DNA of 34,267 nucleotides from Ligilactobacillus araffinosus DSM 20653 (lineage in GTDB: Bacteria > Bacillota > Bacilli > Lactobacillales > Lactobacillaceae). Shown here one piece after another: positions 22,654-30,147 of this stretch (position 1 is its first letter; every line of letters starts with the position of its first letter). The stretch is taken from the NCBI RefSeq assembly GCF_001435375.1, contig NZ_AYYZ01000005.1, forward strand, positions 1 through 34,267. Direction: 5' to 3'. The position numbers and the translations under genes are program-made. A model generated the notes under the pieces. That model saw only the letters and a list, made by a program, of their open reading frames with translations. It did no database searches and was not told where the DNA came from.

Positions 22654-23358
22654 TTAGAGTTTCTCTCCCGGATAAAAATTATCCCGATGATAAACCATTA
22701 ATCCATAACAGAAATTAATAATCACCAACAACGATGCCGCAATCCAAATCGTATGGATCCCACAGTAATTATCAAGCAAAGCCGATACAATTGCGCCGCA
22801 AATAAAACTAATAACTAATAATAAATAATTTGAAGCCGCTCGCGTTTGACTACTGTCATGGTTAACAAAATACTTTGTCCAAGCAATCACCGCTTTTTGT
22901 AAATTTCCCGTTGAAACTGTGTTCCGATATCCTAGACCTTCAATCTTATTAAATGCGATCGTCTGCATTGCAATCCCAAAGGCTAAAAACGGAACAACAA
23001 AAACATTAGGGACACTGGTCGGGACAAAGCCCACTACCAATGAAATAAACATAATCGGTAAAATACAAAAGATTCGTTTATACTTTGACTTAACTTTTAA
23101 CGCAATCGTTGTTACAACGATCAATCCCAAAATATAGGCTAGGAAAGTGGCAATCTTCGTAGTCAGTCCTGGAAGATTATGTTTGGCAATATCCGTTCCG
23201 AAAAAAATAATGTTTCCGGTTTGTCCAGCAGCTAACGTTCCGCCACGTTCTGTAAAAGTATACGCATCAATAAAACCGCCGCAAAAAGTAAATGCTAACG
23301 CTAATTCCCGCAATTGATACAAATGCGGTCGTTTAATTTTTTCGCGATATGCTCGCAA
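22654..23358 (-). CDS. YoaK/DUF1275 family membrane protein
   Basis: This 234-aa membrane protein has about six hydrophobic helices and the DUF1275 marks: LAFTFCGGFIDAYTF near the start, AAGQTGNIIFFG, and NTVSTGNLQKAVIAW. No function is established for the family. The open frame extends to 23415, but that ATG lies inside the terminator hairpin of the upstream gene; AAAGGAAG lies 7 bases before a TTG at 23358, which I take as the start. A TATAAT box stands at 23393-23398. Confidence 0.82.
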   Translation of the reverse strand: MRAYREKIKRPHLYQLRELALAFTFCGGFIDAYTFTERGGTLAAGQTGNIIFFGTDIAKHNLPGLTTKIATFLAYILGLIVVTTIALKVKSKYKRIFCILPIMFISLVVGFVPTSVPNVFVVPFLAFGIAMQTIAFNKIEGLGYRNTVSTGNLQKAVIAWTKYFVNHDSSQTRAASNYLLLVISFICGAIVSALLDNYCGIHTIWIAASLLVIINFCYGLMVYHRDNFYPGEKL

Positions 23359-23405
23359 ATTGCTCTTCCTTTCTAAAAATCGATACTTTTCATTATAGTA
23401 CAAAA

Positions 23406-23434
23406 ACGAGGCCATGACCCTTGCATAGCCTCGT
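23406..23434 (-). terminator. Terminator of the DUF805/DJ-1 unit
   Basis: ACGAGGC and GCCTCGT with flanking pairing (CTATG/CATGG) form a hairpin followed by TTTTTG on the minus strand, 26 bp after the stop of the DUF805-DJ-1 gene. Confidence 0.85.
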
Positions 23435-23459
23435 AATTATATTACGTTCTAGAGAGTTA

Positions 23460-24551
23460 TTATTTCCGCATTTCATCCTGTAAGTAGTTATAAAGCATTG
23501 CTTCTTTTTGTGGTGCCGGATCGACTCCTAAAATTTCGGCAATCTTAAATGCATAAGCCATTGCAGTTGCCGGTCCTCGACTAGTAATGATTTTACCAGC
23601 TTCATCAACAACGACAATTTCATCCGAATGCGTGGCATTCTTAATGTCGTTTTCAAATTGCTTTTCAACTCCCGGAAAACACGTGTAGGTGCAGTTATCC
23701 AACAATCCGTAGCGGGCAAACGCAACCGGACCTGAACACATCGCAGCGTTCCACTTTCCAGCGGAATGGCGTTGCTGGATCAAATCCATTAGTTGATCAC
23801 TGTCCCGCAAGTTATCAGCGCCCTTTGATCCGCCTGGGAAAATAACAACGTCATAGTCTAATAGGCTTTCATCCATCACCTTATCACAGGTCAGTTTAAT
23901 CCCGTGGGCACCCATCACATCGGTGCTTTCCAAACCGACCATGTCAACTTCAACTCCTAACCGGCGCAAAGCATCGACCGGTGTTAATGCTTCGATTTCT
24001 TCACACCCCGGAGCAACCATTACTGCTGCTGTTTTTGTCATATTATCGCTTCCTTGTAAATTTCCGTTTTCCTTTGTACGGGTAATCAAATTTTCTTTTG
24101 AACGAGCAAAATAGTCAGTTGGTAAACAACATAAAATTAATTGAACTGCCAACACTCCCAGTAAAATGATTCCAAACGACAAACCGAAAAGTTTAACCAT
24201 CAGTGCCGCTGCCCACCGCAAAACGATCCAAATTACAACAGGGAATGTTTTAAATCCAATATCGCGTAATCTACGTGCTAAAACTGCATATTCTGCAATG
24301 TATACCAATACCCCACCAACCGAAACAATCAGGCTGCCAACCATAATAATTGATTGGTGCCCTGATGCCATTGAAGATTCTAAACTACCATAAAAAATCG
24401 TATATAAGGCAATTGCAAAAATTATACAGACAATCTGCCCCCACCAATAACCTGCACGCGTTGAACGACCGCCATAGCTTAAGACTCCTCGGCAATAATC
24501 ATGAAAAGCCTCTTCAAATGAAACTTTTCCTTTTTCACTAATTCGCCGCAT
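23460..24551 (-). CDS. DUF805 membrane domain fused in frame to a DJ-1/PfpI domain
   Basis: This 363-aa frame begins with a DUF805 membrane domain (about 10-150: FSYGGRSTR-type SYGGRSTRAGYWW, ARRLRDIGFKTFP, CCLPTDYFA). A short linker leads to a DJ-1/PfpI domain (171-363) with GCEEIEALTPVDALRR and the nucleophile-elbow Cys272 in AAMCSGPVA. DJ-1 proteins include glyoxalase-like and chaperone-like enzymes. The DJ-1 part keeps its own start: AAGGAAG lies 8 bases before the ATG at 24041. So the cell may make both the fusion and free DJ-1 protein, or the first gene may have lost its stop. It is last in its operon, with a terminator after it. Confidence 0.85.
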   Translation of the reverse strand: MRRISEKGKVSFEEAFHDYCRGVLSYGGRSTRAGYWWGQIVCIIFAIALYTIFYGSLESSMASGHQSIIMVGSLIVSVGGVLVYIAEYAVLARRLRDIGFKTFPVVIWIVLRWAAALMVKLFGLSFGIILLGVLAVQLILCCLPTDYFARSKENLITRTKENGNLQGSDNMTKTAAVMVAPGCEEIEALTPVDALRRLGVEVDMVGLESTDVMGAHGIKLTCDKVMDESLLDYDVVIFPGGSKGADNLRDSDQLMDLIQQRHSAGKWNAAMCSGPVAFARYGLLDNCTYTCFPGVEKQFENDIKNATHSDEIVVVDEAGKIITSRGPATAMAYAFKIAEILGVDPAPQKEAMLYNYLQDEMRK

Positions 24552-24571
24552 CTTAAAATCCTTCTTTAATC

Positions 24572-25057
24572 TTATTTTTCACGAAATACTTTCGTTTCCT
24601 TATCAACTGCCATTGCGTCAGTTGGAATGCAGAACAGTAAAATTAAGAATGCTTGGCAAACCACTAACGCTGCAACAGCAATCGTTGACGTAAATAAAAT
24701 ATTTAACACTGCCAAAATCGCGTTAATAACCACTAAAACCGTAATCGGCAACGTCTTTAACCCTGCATCCCGTAACCGCCGAAACGCAAGCGCCGTCAAT
24801 GGAATCAACATTACCAGCAGAAAAATTGCCCGGATAACCAGGAACACGATTCCGCTTGTTCCCCCAGCATAGGTTAATGCAAAGTATCCTAAAATCAACT
24901 GATCGATCACGATCAAAATCGCTAAGTATTCAACGATTCCGATCCAAAATGACTTTCGAACCGAACGACCGTTATAGCTGATAAATCCCTTCCAAAAGTT
25001 TAATAAGCTGTCTTTTAACGTGACATCTTGATTTTCATTAACTTGTTTAAGCTTCAT
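24572..25057 (-). CDS. DUF805 family membrane protein
   Basis: This 161-aa membrane protein carries DUF805 marks: FWKGFISYNGRSVRKSFW at the start, AFRRLRDAGLKTLP in the middle and CIPTDAMA near the end. The open frame reaches 25171, but that part covers the previous gene's terminator and the promoter at 25096-25125; AAAGGAAAG lies before the ATG at 25057. It lies 20 bp before the DUF805-DJ-1 gene and is probably transcribed with it. Function of the family is unknown. Confidence 0.85.
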   Translation of the reverse strand: MKLKQVNENQDVTLKDSLLNFWKGFISYNGRSVRKSFWIGIVEYLAILIVIDQLILGYFALTYAGGTSGIVFLVIRAIFLLVMLIPLTALAFRRLRDAGLKTLPITVLVVINAILAVLNILFTSTIAVAALVVCQAFLILLFCIPTDAMAVDKETKVFREK

Positions 25058-25095
25058 GTTCTCTTTCCTTTCAGTACAATCCTCTTTATCTATTA

Positions 25096-25125
25096 ATGAT
25101 ACCCCACTTAAAATGGAATGGTCAA
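25096..25125 (-). promoter_or_regulatory. Sigma-A promoter of the DUF805/DJ-1 pair
   Basis: On the minus strand TTGACC (25120-25125) and TATCAT (25096-25101) are 18 bp apart. It begins at the T tract of the preceding terminator, giving the downstream pair its own start. Confidence 0.65.
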
Positions 25126-25159
25126 AAAAAGAAGGCCCGAACCTTAAGTTCCAACCTTC
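25124..25159 (-). terminator. Terminator after the 25177 DUF805 gene
   Basis: GAAGGTTGGAAC and GTTCGGGCCTTC-like arms form a hairpin followed by seven T's on the minus strand. It divides the DUF805 cluster into two transcription units. Confidence 0.75.
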
Positions 25160-25176
25160 ATCATTTTTCATTTCAA

Positions 25177-25797
25177 CTATTTAATTTCTTGTTCCCGACC
25201 GTCTGGATAAAAGACAACGGTTGGAAGTGTTGTATTTGCAGCTGGAGCAGCCTTTGTTAATTGCGGCTGCGCATCTACTGTTGTTTGCGTTTCATCAACG
25301 GTGTCTTTACCCCGAACTAACCAGTTTTCCTTTTCGGCAACGAATTGGTCAGTTGGAAGTAAAGTGAAAATAAAAATAATAATACCTACTATCAAACCAA
25401 TTAAAGTACTTACATTAGCTAATGCAAGTGCTGAACCATGCGTTGCAATTACTCCAATTATAGGTAAGACGAAAATAAGAACGTTTAAAATAACAATCGG
25501 TACCGTTTTTAATCCAACATCACGTAATCGCCGAAAAATAACTGCTAAATTTCCAATTAACATTGCAATCATACATCCAACTAATCCGAACACTACAATA
25601 ATCAATGCTGATCCAAAAGAAAGAAAAGTTAGCAAAATCGTAGCTAATCCAAGAAAATAAATTGTCGCAAAGTAATTAAAAACGGACCACCAGTATCCCG
25701 AACGAGTTGACCGACCGCCAAAACTAAACAAGCCATGCCAGTAATCTGATACGGCATCTTCAAACATTACTCTTCCTTTTTCTTCAATCTTTTTCAT
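25177..25797 (-). CDS. DUF805 family membrane protein with Ala/Thr-rich tail
   Basis: This 206-aa protein has one DUF805 domain (about 10-150): LFSFGGRSTRSGYWW, FRRLRDVGLKTVP and LLPTDQFVAEKENWL. A polar tail (about 158-206) ends with VFYPDGREQEIK, which resembles the linker VIKFNPNGTEETI between the two domains of the next-upstream gene. Start is ATG with GAAAGGAA upstream. It follows the tandem DUF805 gene by 17 bp. Confidence 0.87.
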   Translation of the reverse strand: MKKIEEKGRVMFEDAVSDYWHGLFSFGGRSTRSGYWWSVFNYFATIYFLGLATILLTFLSFGSALIIVVFGLVGCMIAMLIGNLAVIFRRLRDVGLKTVPIVILNVLIFVLPIIGVIATHGSALALANVSTLIGLIVGIIIFIFTLLPTDQFVAEKENWLVRGKDTVDETQTTVDAQPQLTKAAPAANTTLPTVVFYPDGREQEIK

Positions 25798-25814
25798 TTA
25801 TAGTTCCTTTCTCG

Positions 25815-26978
25815 TTAAAATATTGCTTTGTTTTCAAAGAATATTGAATTTTCCTTTTGCGTTGCCATCGCTCCGGTTGGAAGGCATAAAAAGATAATTT
25901 GAATAGTTAAATCAATTCCAAATTCCCAAAGTAAAGCCCATAACATTCCTTGAGGAGAACCGTAACCTACTGTAAAAATCTCCCAAATGATACTATCCAG
26001 AATAGCCATGATTCCCCAACCAATAAACATCGTCTTCAATTTTAGACCAACATCTCTTAACCGCCGAATCATCACTGACCAGTTAGCAACTCCAACTGGA
26101 ATCATTAACCCAGTGATCAAAAGTCCAGGTCCTAAAAGTGCAAGTAACACTATAAATATAATACACAAAAAGGCACCTAAGCCGTCACCAAAAGATAAAT
26201 CAGGCATTGTCGTTAGTGCATGACTAATCGTATTAAAAGTGAAAACTGTTAATGTGATGACTATTCCCATTACAACAATATAGATTGGAATAATTAATAG
26301 CTGAGACTTCCAGTATCCTGCTCGGGTTGAACGACCGCCAAAACTCAATATTCCATGGAAAAAATCATGAACCGCTTGTTTAAAACTAACTTTTCCGCGT
26401 TCCATAATTTTTCCCTTTTCAATCGTTTCTTCCGTTCCGTTTGGATTAAACTTAATTACCCGTAAATCATCACAGAATTTAAAGTTTTCAGGCTCTTCAA
26501 AAAGGAATTTCATAAAACCATTTTGATATTCTTTAACGAAATGACCTGTCGGAACAGATAAAACGTAAAGCAACCATATATTAATTACTCGAATAACAAA
26601 TCCTAAAAGAGGAACCCGTAAAAATAATACTGTAATAACAATCCAAATTACTAATGGTGCGGTTTTAAAGCCCACATCCCGCATTCTTCGGAAGAATAAA
26701 GCAGTACTTCCAATCGATATTGTAATATATACAACTGTTTCAATTAGTAATGAAATAATTAAAAACGATCCTACTACCTTATTTAAAGTCATCGCTAAAA
26801 TAATATTTAACGTCACAATTCCGCCGGTTACAACCATTAAAATCGTTAATGGCATCATCAAAACTCCATACCAATAGCCCTTTCTTGTTGACCGACCACC
26901 AAAACTGAAAAGCCCGCGCCAAAAATCAATAAAGGCTTGTTTGAATGAAATTTCCCCAGATTCTTCGATCCGTTTCAC
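25815..26978 (-). CDS. Tandem DUF805-DUF805 membrane protein
   Basis: This 387-aa protein has two complete DUF805 domains (about 10-155 and 195-375). Each has the FSFGGRSTR.GYW entry motif (LFSFGGRSTRKGYW, ILSFGGRSTRAGYW), an RRMRDVGFK/RRLRDVGLK block and a PTGHF/PTGAMA block. The second half keeps a ribosome binding site (AAGGGA) and an ATG at 26405 (MERGKVSFKQA), as if two adjacent genes had merged in frame. Start is GTG at 26978 with AAAGGTGATG ahead. It leads the DUF805 cluster. Function is unknown. Confidence 0.87.
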   Translation of the reverse strand: MKRIEESGEISFKQAFIDFWRGLFSFGGRSTRKGYWYGVLMMPLTILMVVTGGIVTLNIILAMTLNKVVGSFLIISLLIETVVYITISIGSTALFFRRMRDVGFKTAPLVIWIVITVLFLRVPLLGFVIRVINIWLLYVLSVPTGHFVKEYQNGFMKFLFEEPENFKFCDDLRVIKFNPNGTEETIEKGKIMERGKVSFKQAVHDFFHGILSFGGRSTRAGYWKSQLLIIPIYIVVMGIVITLTVFTFNTISHALTTMPDLSFGDGLGAFLCIIFIVLLALLGPGLLITGLMIPVGVANWSVMIRRLRDVGLKLKTMFIGWGIMAILDSIIWEIFTVGYGSPQGMLWALLWEFGIDLTIQIIFLCLPTGAMATQKENSIFFENKAIF

Positions 26979-27058
26979 CTACATCACCTTTCCGAATATT
27001 AATTGTTTTTTATAATGCACGAACAATATCTTAACATACATTATTCATTTTCTCGACC

Positions 27059-28427
27059 TTATTTTTCATTTTGTTTCATCCAATTATGAAAATCATTTTG
27101 ATACAGTAACAATCCAATTATAAATGTAATAATATCAGCAACTGGTTGGGCCCAGACAACTCCGTGAAAACCAAAGAACGCCGAACATGCCAACATTGTA
27201 ATTAAGTAAACTACTCCTTGCCGTGCAAATGACATTGTAAATGCACTCCAAGCTTTTCCAGCTGATTGGAAAACAGTTGTAAATACCAAAATTGCTCCGA
27301 TAAATGGTGTAGTTGTCAAACAGGCCCGCAACATGTAAGCTCCAAGGTTAACAATTACCGCTTTATCCATAAAGACCTTAATTAAGAATGGTGCAATGAT
27401 CATCAAAATAATTGAAAAGATAATTGCATACCCCACTTCAATCAACAAATCAAAGTCAAGGGCTTCTTTAAATCGCTTAACGTTCTTTGCCCCATAGTTA
27501 TAACCAATCAACGGCTGGGCACCAAAGGCAAATCCAACCATTACTAGGGTAATAATTGATGCGATTTTTTGAGTAATTCCCATTGCAGCCACCTGATTTG
27601 CACCATAAGCCGCTAAAAAATTATTCAATAATGCAATTCCAAAACTTTGCATTAAATTTGTGATTGATCCCGGAATTCCAATTGCTAAAACTTCCTTAAA
27701 TTCTTTCCAATTAATATGGGCTTTTTTAATATCAACATTAATATATTTACAGTCTCGAATAGTGTAATAAATCAGTAATCCTAACTCGAGTGCATATCCC
27801 AGAAGATTTGACAAAGCGACCCCCCGCTGCCCCCCATTTCAATCCAAAAATAAAAATCGGATCAAGAATCAGTGATACGATAATGCCATAAACGGTTGCC
27901 AACATGCTTTGTTTAGCCAAGCCTTCCGTCCGAATCAAATTCGTTGGCGTTAATGATGTAATTACAATCGGTGAACCGAAAACATAGACGCGGTAAAAGG
28001 CAGCCGCATACTTATATGTTGCCGCCGTTGCTCCTAACATATGTAAAATTGGTTTTTCGAAAATTAATAATAAAACCGTAATAACTAGTCCTAAACCAAC
28101 TGAATAGTAAAAACATGCACTACTAGTTCGAACACTGCAATCGTGTTCTTTCTGGCCAAACAATCGCGAAATGACCGAACTGCCACCAATCCCGAAAATA
28201 TCGCCTAAAGCGAGCATAAACATAAATAACGGCGTGCAAACTGTAATTCCTGCAACAAGGTTTGTATTCCCGGTTTGCGCAACAAAAAATGTGTCTGCCA
28301 GATTATAAACCATACTAGCAAGCATTCCCATTACGACCGGCAATGAAATTTTAAAATAAACCTGTTTAATTGGTGCTTTTTCAAATAGTTCTTCCAAAAT
28401 ACTCTTCCCTTTCCGCGTTGTTTTCAT
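27059..28427 (-). pseudogene. MATE family efflux transporter, frameshifted
   Basis: Two overlapping frames together make one MATE transporter of about 450 aa. The N-terminal half (28427 to about 27826) has PVVMGMLASMVYNLADTFFV and IGGSSVISRLFGQ; the C-terminal half (to 27059) has FGAQPLIGYNYGAKN and the final helices. The break lies in a G6 run (minus strand, 27820-27825): with five G's the frame would read WGAAGVALSNLLGYALE, as expected for the family. A second G6 run lies at 27830-27835. The present allele gives a truncated protein. It could be a phase-variable tract, a recent mutation or a sequencing error. Divergent from the toxin-greA pair. Confidence 0.85.
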
Positions 28428-28441
28428 TATTTTTCAACGAC

Positions 28442-28466
28442 CATGATATAATTAAAATATATCATG
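28442..28466. promoter_or_regulatory. Inverted repeat overlapping the divergent promoter region of MATE and toxin-greA
   Basis: CATGATATA and TATATCATG flank a 7-bp centre, a perfect 9-bp inverted repeat. The left arm contains an extended -10 box TGATATAAT on the plus strand, about 45 bp before the toxin start. A repressor bound here would control the toxin-greA pair and perhaps the MATE gene. No repressor gene is adjacent. Confidence 0.6.
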
Positions 28467-28502
28467 CTATGTCAAGTTTCATTTTTAGAGAGGATCTTTG
28501 AA

Positions 28503-28883
28503 ATGGCAATCTACCTGTATGAAGATAATCGCGGCAAAGTCTTATTTTTAGACTGGTACCGCAAAATTCGCGAAAAAGATCAAAGTATTTATCGTAAAGT
28601 CAATGACATGCTGACTCAGATGAACGAGCAGACTTTACCGCTTACCCGGCCAACGGTTAAACGGATGATCTTGCGGCTTCCTTACCGGCACTTATATAAA
28701 ATCCGCTTAGGCAAGTACCGGCTAATGTTCATTGCTCAGGACGGTGACTACTTTATCATGCATGCTTTCCGTAAAACGACCCAAAAAACACCTGATAAGG
28801 AAATTCACAAGGTTGATCGCGAAATCAAACAACATCATTACATTCCGCTAAAGCGTAAAATGCTTGAAGAAAGCGAAGGTTAA
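28503..28883 (+). CDS. HigB/RelE-like (phage Gp49-like) toxin family protein
   Basis: This 126-aa basic protein matches the HigB-like branch of RelE/ParE toxins, with IRLGKYRLMFIAQDGDYFIMHAFRKTTQKTP in the core (KIRLGKYR, HAFRKTTQKTP) and a basic C-terminal helix. Such toxins cut mRNA on the ribosome. The usual partner, an HTH antitoxin gene directly after it, is missing; instead a greA-type gene begins 4 bp downstream. Start is the ATG at 28503 behind GAGAGG. Whether it is an active toxin, or a domesticated RNA-binding protein linked to transcription, is open. Confidence 0.82.
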   Translation: MAIYLYEDNRGKVLFLDWYRKIREKDQSIYRKVNDMLTQMNEQTLPLTRPTVKRMILRLPYRHLYKIRLGKYRLMFIAQDGDYFIMHAFRKTTQKTPDKEIHKVDREIKQHHYIPLKRKMLEESEG

Positions 28884-28887
28884 AATT

Positions 28888-29364
28888 ATGGCTGATGTAT
28901 ATTTTCAAAAAATGACGCCGGAAGGGCATCAGCAAATCATTAATGAAATCGAAGCATTAAAGGCTGACCGGCCGGCAAAAATTAAACAATTACAGGAAGC
29001 CCGGGCGCTTGGTGACCTATCTGAAAACGCCGAATACAGTGCTGCCAAACGTGACTTGCGCCATCTTGAAAGCCGGTTACGTTATCTCAACAAGCAACTG
29101 CAATATGCTCAAGTAATTGAGCCAGAAGACAATGGTGAAGTCGACATCGGCACCGACGTTGAATTACGTTTTGAAGATGATAACGAAACCGAAACATATC
29201 ATATTGTTGGTAAACAAGAAGCCAACGTCGATGAGCAAAAAATTTCATTCGATTCACCAATCGGTCGTGCAATCATGCATCAAAAGGCTGGAACAACCGT
29301 TAATGTCGTTGCCCCAGCTTCGTCTTATCAAGTTACGATTATTAAAGTGAGTGTAAACAAATAG
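28888..29364 (+). CDS. greA: GreA-type transcription elongation factor
   Basis: This 158-aa protein has the N-terminal coiled coil of Gre factors (about 10-75) with the tip motif GDLSENAEYSAAKRDL (42-57), whose acidic residues reach the RNA polymerase active site to trigger cleavage of backtracked RNA. The C-terminal FKBP-like domain follows (about 85-158), ending SYQVTIIKVSV. Start is ATG at 28888, preceded by GAAGG at the end of the toxin gene. It may be an additional Gre paralogue, because the housekeeping greA is usually elsewhere; that is inference. Confidence 0.92.
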   Translation: MADVYFQKMTPEGHQQIINEIEALKADRPAKIKQLQEARALGDLSENAEYSAAKRDLRHLESRLRYLNKQLQYAQVIEPEDNGEVDIGTDVELRFEDDNETETYHIVGKQEANVDEQKISFDSPIGRAIMHQKAGTTVNVVAPASSYQVTIIKVSVNK

Positions 29365-29391
29365 TGGATGAGCAATGCTCATCCACTATTT
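29359..29391. terminator. Bidirectional terminator between greA and tetR
   Basis: A perfect 13-bp stem ATAGTGGATGAGC with its complement around a 3-nt loop. It overlaps the greA stop codon and the 3' end of the converging tetR gene. Confidence 0.88.
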
Positions 29392-29928
29392 GTTTGATTT
29401 CTTTTTTAAATATTTTTTCGCCTGAACGACCATCCATGCCATATCAGCTGCAATCTGATCGTCGCTTCCCTCAATCTCTCCGTTAATGTACGATTCAAAA
29501 ACGCCCCCGATCCCAGCTGCAATAAAATGCTGAATTGCCGGGTCAACGTCTGTTCCGTACTCGAATTGCAATCGTTGCAAAACATAATATTGAATTCTCT
29601 TCCGAATTAATGCCGAGGCTTGACCATTATAAACGCGTTTAAAAAATTTCCGATGCCTGCCAAGCATTGTCAACGCTTCTCGGTAAAAGTCAATTGGTTT
29701 CGCGTCCGGTATCTGACGGACATTTTCACGAAACGCTTCAAAATGTTCCTTTAAAATTGCATCTAATAGATCATACTTATCCTTGAAATGCAGGTAAAAC
29801 GTCTTCCGTTCAACATCTGCTGCATCGCAGATCATCTTGACCGTAATGTCGGCAAATGCTTTTTCCTGAATCAATTCACCAAATACTTTTTTGATTCGTC
29901 CAGTTGTGCGTGCAACTCTTCGATCCAT
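29386..29928 (-). CDS. TetR family regulator
   Basis: This 180-aa protein has an N-terminal TetR-type HTH (about 8-55: FADITVKMICDAADVERKTFYLHFKDKYDLL) and an all-helical ligand domain. The branch resembles TetR_C-type regulators next to efflux genes in Firmicutes. AAAGGATAG precedes ATG. It is divergent from the DHA2 pump and DUF4811 genes, with a promoter and an inverted repeat between, so it probably represses them until an inducer binds. Confidence 0.88.
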   Translation of the reverse strand: MDRRVARTTGRIKKVFGELIQEKAFADITVKMICDAADVERKTFYLHFKDKYDLLDAILKEHFEAFRENVRQIPDAKPIDFYREALTMLGRHRKFFKRVYNGQASALIRKRIQYYVLQRLQFEYGTDVDPAIQHFIAAGIGGVFESYINGEIEGSDDQIAADMAWMVVQAKKYLKKKSNK

Positions 29929-29986
29929 CCTATCCTTTTCTCCTTTTCAATCATTTTCACACCCTAATAATATCTTTTCAAAAATG

Positions 29987-30015
29987 TTGCAATTTCAATT
30001 TTCATGTTCTATTAT
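29987..30015 (+). promoter_or_regulatory. Sigma-A promoter of the DHA2 pump-DUF4811 unit
   Basis: TTGCAA (29987-29992) is followed after 17 bp by TATTAT (30010-30015). Transcription would start near 30022, just before a candidate operator. Confidence 0.7.
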
Positions 30016-30032
30016 ATATAAGCGTAATAAGA

Positions 30033-30060
30033 AACACAAGTGTAATTATATACATGTGTT
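30033..30060. promoter_or_regulatory. Candidate TetR operator
   Basis: AACACAAGTGTA and TACATGTGTT form an imperfect inverted repeat around an AT centre, about 10 bp after the predicted transcription start of the efflux unit. Position and shape suit the adjacent TetR repressor. Confidence 0.5.
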
Positions 30061-30147
30061 AATTAATTTTAAAGAATTTTGTTTTTTAACGAATTCATCG
30101 GCAATTTAATAGATATCAAAATTACTAATCATATAGGAGGTCATTTT

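Noticed and set aside
23359-23415. Upstream ATG start for the DUF1275 gene
   Set aside because: The ATG lies inside the terminator hairpin of the preceding gene and lacks a ribosome binding site; the TTG at 23358 has one.
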